Source of the DNA: Isoetes taiwanensis
Lineage: Eukaryota; Streptophyta; Lycopodiopsida; Isoetales; Isoetaceae
Direction: 5' to 3'
Assembly (NCBI GenBank): GCA_021234155.1
Contig: JAJEKV010000018.1
Coordinates: 17,055,415-17,119,414 of the forward strand
DNA: 64,000 bases
Part shown: piece by piece, positions 55,159 to 64,000 of the stretch
How the letters are laid out: each line of letters opens with the position of its first letter
How positions within the stretch are numbered: the first letter of the stretch is position 1
The notes under the pieces: model-generated
What the model was told of the DNA's origin: nothing
What the model saw: only the letters and a program-made list of their open reading frames with translations
Databases searched by the model: none
Program-made: the position numbers and the translations under genes

Positions 55159-57372
55159 AACACACCGCCAAAATGAATTTGCTCGCCAAAACTTTAGTGT
55201 GCAACACAATATCTAGCATCCCTAATCCACCCTGGTTTCTATGAATGCAGCACTTGTCCCAAGCCACCTTAACATCCGGCCCTCCTCATTTCCACCCCAT
55301 ACAAAATTCCTTATTGATTTAGTCAATTGTCGAAAGTGATGCTTTTTGGAGCCAATAAAGCGCGGAAGTTGATATACGTACGTACTACAAAGTACTGATT
55401 TAGCTACCACAATCCTGCCAGCCATAGAGAGCTTACCTATTTTCCACCAATTTAAATATTTTTCCAACCCAAGTAGGATCTCATCCCACGTCTCTATTGC
55501 TGACCTGTTAATACCAATCGGAATACCCAACAATCTAGATGAGGCACCGCTTGGTGTTACTCTCCAAGGATATTGGAGAATGCACTGAGGTATGGTTTCA
55601 TCCAAAGGCAGCACATTTGTTCCAATTCAAAGAACAACCGGAAGCCATGGAAAACATGTTAAGAAGCCTAGTGGCGCAAGATAGATTCTCCTCTGTTGCT
55701 TCCAAGAAAAGAAAGGTGTCGTTCGCATATTGGCTACATACCTGTTGAGTTCCATCATGCATAGCAAGACCATTAATGATTCCATCACCTGTGGCTGAAA
55801 GAAGCAATTGGGAAAGACCCCCGGCTACAACATTAAAGAGAAATGGTGGCAATGGACAGCCTTGCCTGATGCCTCTGCAATTGGAAAAATGGAAGAAGAT
55901 TCACTAGAAAAAACCACTGATGCGTGACTAGTATCAAGAAGCTTCATTATCACTGATGTGAAGTCTGAACCACAGCCTAGAGCTAAAAGCATCATCTAAA
56001 GAAAGGACCAGCTTACACTGTCGTATGCTTTCTTAATTTCCAACTTCAAGTATATGACTCTACATTTGCATTTTCTTGCCCAAAGGCAAACCTTCAAGGG
56101 TCAAGGCAACATTGCTAAGAATGCTTCTTTTGGGCAAGAAACCAGACTGTGTATAAGTGATATGTTCCATAAGAATTGGTTTTAGCCTCTCTGCATATGC
56201 CTTAGCCACAACTTTGTAAAAGGAGGACAATAATGTAATCGGTCTCCAATCATTAATTGATCTAGGCTCTTTCACTTTTGGTATCAATGTAATGAAGCCA
56301 GTGTTGAGTCTCTTGTCCAAGTATTCCTTTTCGAAAAAATCAGAGTACGCGCTATAAACAAACGGTTCTATCCATTCCCAGTTGGTCTGAAAAAACTCAA
56401 CGGGAATGCCATCCATACCTGGACACTTGTCTTTGACCAACAAGAAGGCTGCTTCCTTAATCTCTTCCATGGATAGAGGTGCTCCCAGCACATCCCTTTG
56501 TGGTTGCGTCACGCCGGGGTTTTACTTTTGGTCTGAAAAAACTCAACGGGAATGCCATCCATACCTGGGCACTTGTCTTTGGCCAACAAGATTTTGCTTC
56601 CTTAATCTCTTCCATGGATAGAGGTGCTCCCAAAGACATCCCTTTGTGGTTCGTCACTTTAGGTTTTACTTTAGCAAGGATCATGTTTTTAAAACAATCA
56701 CGAAACTCCACATCCTTTCCTCGCTCAAAGAAACACCTAAAAGTAATTATATAAATATTCTTTGATCGGTTGAGGGTTCGACGACCACGGCCCATCTTCC
56801 ATGCGAATATGAGTAAGAGTAGCAGCATACATTCTTTGCCTTGCAACCTTGAAGAAAAATTTAGAACATCTGTCCCCTTCTCTTATCCAGGTAAGGCCTG
56901 CTTTTGCTTTAGCCTGAGTGACTTTGATTGTTTCCAAGTTTTTTATCTCTTTCAGAACTTCCTTCTCGCGGTTCCCTGTAATAATTCCACTGCTTAAAAG
57001 ATTGGAGAGCTCCTGATACAAGGAATCCAATCTCGCCTTTTCCTCTCTTACCTTGGTTCTGCCCCACTCTTTAGCAAATTTCTTACGTCCATTCCCATTT
57101 TATTTGAGCTCGTCTCTGGCCATATTCTCTTGCATTGCAACTTGAAATGAATATCCTTCAAGTATCGAGTATTCAATTTAAAAACTGTTCTTAAAGGTTT
57201 AAAGTTGTCCAGAATGCGACCGCTCACGAGTTGCGGGTTGTGATCAGAGATGGAATTATCCAACAGATTTTGACGATATAAAGATGGGCACCAAGATGCA
57301 GCGATCTGGTTAATATAACATCTATCGTGGCGAGCATATGCCCTTCCTTCCGCTACCCGTCCATTGTGCCAT
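55159..57372 (-). mobile_element. LINE-B, 5' part (endonuclease end and reverse transcriptase)
   Basis: This continues LINE-B on the far side of the 15-kb LTR insertion. The endonuclease end reads RHDRCYINQI and SISDHNPQLVSG (57330-57230). RT blocks: DKCPGMDGIPVEFF (56430-56390), LNTGFITLIPKVKEPRSIND (56300-56250), SGFLPKRSI, and QYANDTFLFLEA (about 55735-55700), where the usual YADD is YAND. A tandem duplication of about 140 bp repeats the DGIPVEFF block (56390-56520 and 56530-56660). IRNFVWGGNEEGR and WDKCCIHRNQGGLGMLD (55310-55215) follow. The 5' end is cut at 57373 by a second LTR element of the same family. Confidence 0.88.
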
Positions 57373-58872
57373 TGTGACGTTCCAGTACGATATACGGCCT
57401 CAAGATGTATACCGTATTGCGCCCAAATCACAGCGTACCGCCGCAAATCCGATCAACGTAATGCCGACGTATACAAGCAAGGGGCGCCCTAGGGGCAACT
57501 TGCAAATGGTGCGCACACTTAGCAATGCGCGCACCTTTAGACCTTTAACCCATTAAAGGTAGACCAAGGATCATGGAAACCCTAAACTCTAACTAATAGC
57601 CTACATAAGGCATCAAACCCTAACATTCCCCTTTTTCACCCACAGACCTTCCGAGCTCCGATTCGCGCGCCTGAGGAGTCGATTCCAACTCCCACGATCT
57701 GCCGTCGCTTCCCGGCGTGTCGGATCGCCCTCCGACAGCATCTCGGAGACATGGACGCCCCGGATCGAGAGGAGTGAACCGAGGGATCGGGTATTTGGTC
57801 GATCAAATAGCATAAACCTCACTCCGACCTTGAACCAAAGTGGGTTTAGCCTATTAGATCACCCCTAACGCCTAAGTAGATCCGAGATTGATCTAACTAA
57901 AGAACCTAACTCTATGAGATAGATTAGTTCTTTATTATTTATTATGTTGATATGATGGGCCGGATGGATTACGTGAACTCATTGTATTGGGAAGGGGGTA
58001 GAGACTTAAAGCTTAGTAGATGATGCTCCTAGTTGGTCCCTCTTAGTGCATTACAAGTTTTAGGGCAGTGTACAAGAACCTCACGGTTGAGGGTGAAGGG
58101 ACCAGGCGGCTCGAACGAGGTTAGTGTTGACCCTTGATCGATCCTACGGTGTGTAAGGCCACAGGGGATCGAGTGACTAGGTCTAATGGCTTGCCGCTGC
58201 GTGCGGGCAAGGCATGGGCATGGGCTCATTGCAGTGGGGTGGAGTTCACCTTCCGGTGGGTTAAGTCAAATAAGGCGGTGGCCCTCTAGTCACCAGATGG
58301 GTCAACATGTAGACCTCGGGTGGGAGTGATCCCTACACGCCCCATCGGGCTGGGGAGATGTAACCCGGGAGTAGCCCCTTTGGCTATGCACCCGTGGGCC
58401 TCTGATCCGAGGTCCTAACACTTGTCAACCTACTGCGCAAAGTGTGCACGGGAGGGGGCGGATGGAGTGGACAACCCAATGCCATGTTCTTATGCCGGCC
58501 CCCTCCATTGTCATGATTACATGCGCAAGGAACTCACGGAGACCCAAGCTTGTCGGTCCATCCTTGTGTACGAGCGTGGGTAGGAACTTCCTTTGTATTG
58601 TCTTTGATCTTTGTCTATGCATATGTTGATGCGCCACCCGCCGAGGTGGATATATGATGATTATATTCTTGGCGTGTATGTTTACGCTTCCGGCGCCTAG
58701 GTAGGCCCGAGGAAGGCGGGGTAAAATGACCCCTTCACTCTTCCCAGGGGACCCTAGGCAGTCCGCGGTGATATGTGGAGGGCCAGACGTATCGAGTGTG
58801 GAGCTGGTGGGGATGAACTCTGTTGTTGTATACGGTGCGGGCATCATGATTATCACAGTAGGGGACGTCACA
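57373..58872 (+). repeat. 5' LTR of copy 2
   Basis: It is 1500 bp, starting TGTGACG and ending GACGTCACA, the same 7-bp terminal inverted repeat as copy 1. Short shared blocks with copy 1 include ttccagtacgatatacgg-like start, attgtattgggaaggggg, gggcggatggagtgga and caccc.ccgaggtgg. Confidence 0.88.
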
Positions 58873-58873
58873 A

Positions 58874-58885
58874 TGGTATCGAGCA
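58874..58885 (+). promoter_or_regulatory. Primer-binding site of copy 2, one base missing
   Basis: TGGTATCGAGCA stands one base after the LTR end. It is the initiator-Met site with the A of ATCAGAG lost. Confidence 0.8.
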
Positions 58886-59075
58886 TGTTCTTGGAGACCA
58901 AGAGCAAAGCACTGGCCATGCTCCCAGTAGTACTAACTTGGTAGGATCCTTAAGCTTCGAAAAGTGGGAAAATTTTTTCTCATCTTTGTAGTTTATGCTA
59001 AGCTAGTAATAATTAAGTAAATTGGAATTTAATAAGACTAAAAAGAATAAGCCAAAAATTTTTCCAAGAGAGGTG

Positions 59076-59323
59076 GTCTCGGCGGCGCTGGTCGAAGAAC
59101 TAAAAGTTAGTTTTTGAGCGAGGCTAAGTTGTGAGACATTGAGCCAAGATCACTTAAACATGATGAATTTGAGAAAACTAATAGGGTAAAGCTAATTCTA
59201 AGATAGGAATTAGTAATAATAGCATGATTTGATTACATTAATTACTTAAAAATGTGTGAGATCTCACATTTCGGCGCTGGACTAAAACTAAACTTTAGTT
59301 CTTGGTAGCGACACCGTGAGACC
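59076..59323. repeat. Two stem-loops upstream of the copy 2 histone-like ORF
   Basis: Units at 59076-59137 and 59257-59323. Outer stem GTCTC(AC)...GTGAGAC; inner stem AACTAAACTTTAGTT or AACTAAAAGTTAGTT. The outer arm of the first unit is partly lost. The sequence is unrelated to the stem-loops of copy 1, but size, nesting and position are the same. Confidence 0.82.
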
Positions 59324-59533
59324 AATTAGGAAAAAGTCCGAAATAAGTGTAAGTTTTAACTAAATAGGTATCTTAGCATGTTAAATAGAGCAACTTGAAG
59401 TTTGACCTAAAAATTTGAAAAAGCTATAAATAGAAGTAGACCCCCTCATTTGAACATTCCATGCCTTTAGGAACCAGCTCTAAGCTCCCTAAGGCGATCT
59501 TTGGCTCGAGATCCGGATTGACGATCCACAAAC

Positions 59534-60840
59534 ATGGCACCGGACCAAACAGACTGCGGAGGAAAGCCCGCCCAAAGGCCGACGCCCGCCGATGCAAGCA
59601 CGATTCGACGATTTCGGGGAGTAGCCTCCCTAACCCACTCCAACTTCCTCGAGTAAAGGAGAACCTTCGAACGAGCACAATGGAGAAGAGGAAGTACACT
59701 TCGGGCGCAGGGACGGAAGTAATTGAGGAGGAGGAGGAGGAAGCGAAGGAAAGGAGAACCAAAGCCCGAGAGGAAAGGAGGATACCCCTCGAGAGCCGAC
59801 CATGAAGAACAAGTCAAGCTTGGATCCAGAAAAGGAAGCCGGAGGAGCAACAGGAGCAAATGGAGCCGAAACTCCAGCCAAGAAGAAAAGACCCTCGCCG
59901 GTTTTATCGTGAAATACGACGCCGAGAAAAGAGAAGAGAAGAGAAGAAGAGGAAGAGGAAGAAGAAGAGAAGAAATCGGGCCGAGGAGACCAAAAAGAAG
60001 AAAAGATAAATGGGTGGGGAGCCCAAGGAAGTTCAAGGACGTCCCCCATGGTGAAAAAGCCCAACCCGAAGATCACCCACATCGAACGGCCACCCGATCA
60101 TCCCCCAACCCCCTGAGAGTTCTCGGTTTTAAGAGCCTCACCCCAACATGAAGGGGGCAAGTTCTTCCAAACCCGTGGATTGAACAAGTAGTAGTTGAAC
60201 AGTAGTAACCGATCGTGAAGTGGCCGAGGAGGAGCAGCAGAACACAGTGAAGAACCCCCCTCCCTACCCGAAATGGGACAGGAAAAAGCAACCCCGGCCT
60301 GCCCGAGAGTCCCACGTCCACGTAATCCCGGTAAAGATCTATGAACGAAGATGCGGGAGCACAATGCCTACATGAAGGAGTGGGAGGCATACGACAAGTA
60401 CTACACAGGAGGAAAGCGAGGTCGGGGCCATTGAAGGAGGACACCCAACCAAGCAGAGACCCTAAGACCGCCACCACCCAAGCCCAAGGCCCGAAAAAGC
60501 ACGCCGGGAAGAAGCTTACCAAGAAAAGCGGCTCGGCGAGAGAGCACTACGGGGAAATCCGACACTTCCAAGCGCAGCTTCTGGCCTCGATTCCCCGCCC
60601 CCTTTGCTCGGCTAGTTAGAGAAGTGGCCTTGGGATTTTAGGACCGGACTTCAGTGGTCCTGAGGCGAGATCTTTTGCCGCCGCGACTCGGTGAAGCGGT
60701 GGCGAGAAGATAGTCTGACATTTTGAAGACTCCGGCACCTTGTCCATGCGTTTAGTGACTCGATGAGGCAAGATATGCAACTTGCTACTCACATCAAGGG
60801 AGAGCAGCCCCTAAACTTTTTGTAAATAATCGAAAAATTT
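59534..60840 (+). pseudogene. Histone H3-like ORF of copy 2, decayed
   Basis: The ATG at 59534 opens ATGGCACC; one base shifted, the next codons read RTKQTA, and one more shift gives RKARPKAD, so an H3-type tail is recoverable as fragments from three frames. A Glu/Arg-rich region follows (EEEEEEAKERR at 59728-59760, and 59723-60151). The fold is broken but visible: GEIRHFQ (60560), PFARLVREVA (60605-60634), HFEDSG (60721-60738) and DMQLATHIKGEQ (60775-60810). These match H3 alpha-N, alpha-1, the end of alpha-2 and alpha-3 (PKDIQLARRIRGE). Location between PBS/stem-loops and ORF B is the same as in copy 1, which shows that the histone is a stable part of the family. Confidence 0.85.
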
Positions 60841-60960
60841 TGTGATAATAGAACAAATTTGAGTACTTTAATTAATGCGAACTTGCGTAATTAGGATAAG
60901 TTAGCAAGTTTTAGCTTTTATTTTGGAAAAATAGGACAATTGTAGATAGAAAGACGTGAT

Positions 60961-61221
60961 GTCTCACATTTCGCCTGGACTAAAAACTAAACTTTAGTTT
61001 TTGAGCATATTTAAGACCTGAGACCTTGCCCAAACAGAAGCTTGACTCCAAATCGACCAAATAAGGGGTCGATTCTACCTGATTTGATGAGACCATCATC
61101 TTTACACCCTTAGTTTATCCAAATTGGTCATGTTTTGATCAAAATGAGACTGATGTCTCACAGCTCGCGCCTGAACAAGAAACTAAACTTTAGTTTTTGA
61201 GCGAGGCGCAAGCTGTGAGAC
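60961..61221. repeat. Two stem-loops downstream of the copy 2 histone-like ORF
   Basis: Units at 60961-61024 and 61155-61221. The second is nearly perfect: GTCTCACAGCTcGCGCCT pairs with AGGCGCaAGCTGTGAGAC, and the inner AAACTAAA pairs with TTTAGTTT. Spacing is about 194 bp. Confidence 0.9.
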
Positions 61222-61523
61222 CTCTTACCATTTCTTCACCAAAACTTGCCCGAATGAATCCCAACCTGTTGTATAGCATTCTTTAGGTAATCCAGCCACG
61301 CTCAAACACTTGAACTAGTCTTCAAATTCCCATTTTGACCTCAGTATAGACTAGAATTGCCAACCCCAGGAATTTTCCAAGTCATCCAAAAATTAGGGTT
61401 TTCCCCTTTTCTATAAATAGGCCCCTTATTTCACACAAGGCACCCTACAAGTTTGCTCCTGCCCTCTTAGCCGATTTTCCAGCTCCCTGAGGCGCTCTTG
61501 CAACCGTTTGATACCCTCTTTCG

Positions 61524-63075
61524 CATTTAACCAATGGCAACTTCTGATTTCCGCAGATGGTATAGCGCCCGATTGCTCATCTTTGCGAGGCCGACATCGA
61601 CCAAATTTTCCATGTCTTAGAAAGGAGGTAGATGTCAAAAAGCAACTCTGACGCAACCCCCAAATTTTACAAGAGAGTCATGTCGAGAATTCCAAGCTAG
61701 GGTAGAACCAAAGACTAGTGCGGCCCCACCTTGCATAGGGTACTTTGTTCCTAGGCAATCCCCGCAAAGCGACTTTAGGTGATGTTCCAAACATTGCCAA
61801 ATACGACAAACAAGGCGCTGGCCCGCACACCCGAAAGCCAATGGTCATAAGCGTCAATAGGACCAAATATTTCTCTTTCAACACCGCCTTGGCAATTTTT
61901 CTTACCCATCGTCGAGAACGCGTGGGGAAACCTCCATTCCCCATGGGCGTGGACCCAATAGCCATAGCAGTAGAACAAGCGGCTCCTCACGCACATCTGA
62001 GCAGGGAGCAGGAAGGGAAAGAAGAGGAGGACCCGGGGAAGAGGAGTCGGAAGAGGAGGAAGACTATGTCGAAGCTCGACCGTGCCAGAGGAGCCGTGTG
62101 ACAAGCAGAGCAAGCGAGGACTTCTGAGAGAAGCTGGCAAACTCTTAGAGTCGCGCCACCCACAGGGGCTAGGCATTACAAGCCTAGCCCCCATCATTGT
62201 AGAGGGCTTAAGAATTTTTGCTCCAAATGACATCCAAACCTCCTGAGTGGCGGGAAAGGGAGTATGACTGAAGAATTGCTGCACCAACTCGAAGAACGGG
62301 ACGGGCGACTTCATCGTCCATGAGAATCTGACTTCTGGCTCCAAATAAGGGGAAGCCGACACTTACACAGGAGAGTCGACTCCTCGACATCCAAGCCTAC
62401 TGGCGGCATCAGGCGATTGATGGAGGCGCACAAGGCCCGCAGATAGACTAAGCGGAGGAAGAGTTCATCGCTCAGAGAAAGCGTGATAGGATCCCACTGG
62501 CGACCTCGAACATCCTAACGGCAAGCTCTTCGCAGCACCTCCCTCGGAAGAGGTTTAATTCGACCTGAGGGGAGGGCCGCAACGGGAGAGACTACGGGGG
62601 GAGCTCACCGGTGGGAGGTTGATGACTTTGCAAGCGAACACGAGCTGCATACCGAGTGGCCGAAAGATCGCCCCTCAGCGGCAATTCGTTCGCGGTATTA
62701 CCTTCCCCTGCTAATGGATGGAAGAATAGCGGTAATTCACCGCAAATTCACCCCCAGAGGCGAGGAAGGAGTGTCGATGCTAATTGCGCTCTCAGGATTT
62801 GGTCGGCATGCACGGTTGCCCCTCAACACCGAGTATGCCATCGGTAAAAGAGCGTGCTTTTCGATGTTTTCGACTTCGCCATACCTTACAGGCGGCAGGG
62901 AAGACTGGCGGTGACCGCAGCTTATACCTCCGACCGCAGAGTGGAAGACTTAGCGAGAGCCTTGCAGGGGGGATCTTCAGCCAATGTCCTTAGGAACTTG
63001 GGTCATTCAGTGGGAACGGCCCAAGTGAAGAAGTTCCTAGAGGACAATCCATCCTACCGGCGACATCAAGATTAG
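61524..63075 (+). pseudogene. ORF B of copy 2, unrecognised, better preserved at its C-terminus
   Basis: It begins around MATSDFRRWYSA (61533) and has many frame breaks. Its last third is readable: MDGRIAVIHRKFTPRGEEG, SMLIALSGFGRHARLPLN, EYAIGKRACF, VFDFAIPYRRQGRLAVTAAY, VEDLARALQGG, GHSVGTAQVKKFLEDNPSYR. Charged Glu/Arg-rich sequence precedes it (62010-62060). I do not recognise the family. Position and conservation with copy 1 argue that it is a real element gene. Confidence 0.6.
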
Positions 63076-63315
63076 TTAGCAATCTTGATTCCGGAAGTTT
63101 TTTTTTAAATTTTGTATTAGCATATTATAAAATATGAATATAATTTCCTTGTCCTTTTTGCACTTGGAATGTTTTGTTGATGTAATTTCTTCCCCACAAT
63201 TATACCAACATCACGTATAAAGCAAAGAGAACAAATAAAACTAACCCGACAGCCATAACCAACTGTGTGTGCAGATAGGGAACAACGAACGGTCGAACAA
63301 AACAGGAGGCCCAAC

Positions 63316-64000
63316 ATGGACGAAGAGACTCCTGACAGGCAACCCATCCCCAGGAACCTCTTCGAAGGATATGGTCCCATGACCCCAGAAGAGGAGATGT
63401 CGCAGATGCGAACGGAGCTGGACCAGATAAAGGCCCTACTCGCAGCCCAAGCATCAGCCGGGCCACAAACGACACCCCAAAAATCGGGGAAAGACAAGAG
63501 AAGGAGTAAGAGAAGGAGGTCCCCACACAGACCTATAGAATCAAGCTCGACTTGACTCGAGTCCCAAAAGAGAGCCCAGCGGTGACCCCGGACCCCGAAG
63601 GCAGTGTAAGGACACTAAGACCCTTGATTATTAGAGGAAGGTGGACTCAGCACTAGGTAATGTGTGGAAAGCCCGGAAACTCGAACAATTCTGGGCGAGA
63701 ACAGATCCCGCCTTTGAGGCGGAGGCATGGTCGGACGAGATGATTTAGTATCGCAATGCCTACGCATGAAGGACAAAGACAAAGGCAGAGTAGCAACAGC
63801 CAACCTGAAAGGAGCCGCATGAATATGGTGGAAGGGCTACGCCAAAGCCCATGGGTTGAGCAGAGACGCATGCCGCTTCAAGAAGTTCTCAAAAGCTTTC
63901 AAGAGACACTATGTCCCTCGGGAACACAAGTCGAACATGATGCGCAGCTTTTATTGTTCTGTGAGGGATACAAAACGGTGCAGAAGTACACCGAGGAGTT
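63316..64000 (+). pseudogene. gag of copy 2, truncated by the window end
   Basis: Starts MDEETPDRQPIPRNLFEGYG with a coiled segment EEEMSQMRTELDQIKALLAA and a basic stretch (KDKRRSKRRRSPHR). After a frame change the capsid-like part reads MKDKDKGRVATANLKGAA, WWKGYAKAHGLS and FKRHYVPREHKSNMMRSF, matching copy 1 gag. The start at 63316 sets the gag start for the family. Confidence 0.85.

Larger units (their letters stand above)
57373..64000 (+). mobile_element. Chromovirus copy 2, same family, runs off the window
   Basis: A second member with the same order: LTR, PBS, stem-loops, histone H3-like ORF, stem-loops, ORF B, gag. It is inserted in LINE-B in the same orientation as copy 1. The LTR begins TGTGACGTTCC as in copy 1, but most of the LTR is only weakly similar, so the two are separate lineages rather than a recent duplication. 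The window ends inside gag, so the pol genes, 3' LTR and target duplication cannot be seen. Confidence 0.9.

Noticed and set aside
58425-58919. 164-codon minus-strand ORF in the copy 2 LTR
   Set aside because: Wholly within LTR sequence and without counterpart in copy 1.
59467-60036. 189-codon minus-strand ORF opposite the copy 2 histone-like ORF
   Set aside because: Leu/Ser/Phe-rich complement of a Glu/Arg/Lys-rich coding strand; no domain.

Overview
This is a repeat-dominated nuclear segment from a land plant. The plant reading rests on an eight-exon MATE-family transporter gene, a decayed O-fucosyltransferase gene, chromodomain Ty3/gypsy elements primed from initiator-Met tRNA, and L1-type plant LINEs. 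The mix of a DUF7869-type transposase-like gene, a beta-class DNA amino-methyltransferase gene, a stand-alone GIY-YIG domain and a LINE with a coiled-coil ORF1 suggests a seed-free plant such as a fern or lycophyte; that is inference with low confidence. Host DNA is AT-rich and the inserted elements are richer in GC.

Layout. 1-7 kb: intergenic DNA, an O-fucosyltransferase pseudogene (+) and a small multi-exon gene ending in a GIY-YIG domain (-). 8.1-9.2 kb: a GC-rich, frameshifted Helitron helicase fragment. 11.7-19.0 kb: two divergent decayed genes, a DUF7869-type gene (-) and a DNA N4/N6-type methyltransferase gene (+). They are separated by an array of near-perfect palindromes with core TATTCCGGAATA, and the same palindrome recurs in introns of the methyltransferase gene. 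19-25 kb: gene-poor, with a Ty3/gypsy integrase scrap. 25.4-27.6 kb: a truncated duplicate of the MATE gene 5' end, split by a 1.7-kb insertion. 28.1-31.6 kb: the apparently intact MATE gene. 34.6-38.5 kb: LINE-A, with an intact ORF1.

38.9-64 kb is a nest of elements. LINE-B (minus strand) is split at 40.1/55.2 kb by a 15-kb Ty3/gypsy chromovirus, copy 1, flanked by a perfect 5-bp target duplication (AACAC). The 3' LTR of copy 1 is itself split by LINE-C. A second member of the same LTR family, copy 2, entered LINE-B at 57.4 kb and runs off the window.

The outstanding discovery is in these chromoviruses. Between the primer-binding site and gag both copies carry an ORF for a histone H3-like protein. 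It begins like an H3 tail (ARTKQTA), continues through a long charged region, and ends in a histone fold that aligns without gaps to H3 and keeps HAKRVT and PKD. In each copy the histone ORF is bracketed by repeated stem-loops of about 65 nt spaced about 180-225 bp apart. The stem-loops share sequence within a copy but differ completely between copies, and some changes within stems are compensatory. A second unrecognised ORF (ORF B) lies between the histone ORF and gag in both copies. The same element encodes a chromodomain-like integrase tail, so one element carries both an H3-tail-like protein and a probable H3-tail reader. I know of no described retrotransposon with this gene set; novelty needs a database search.
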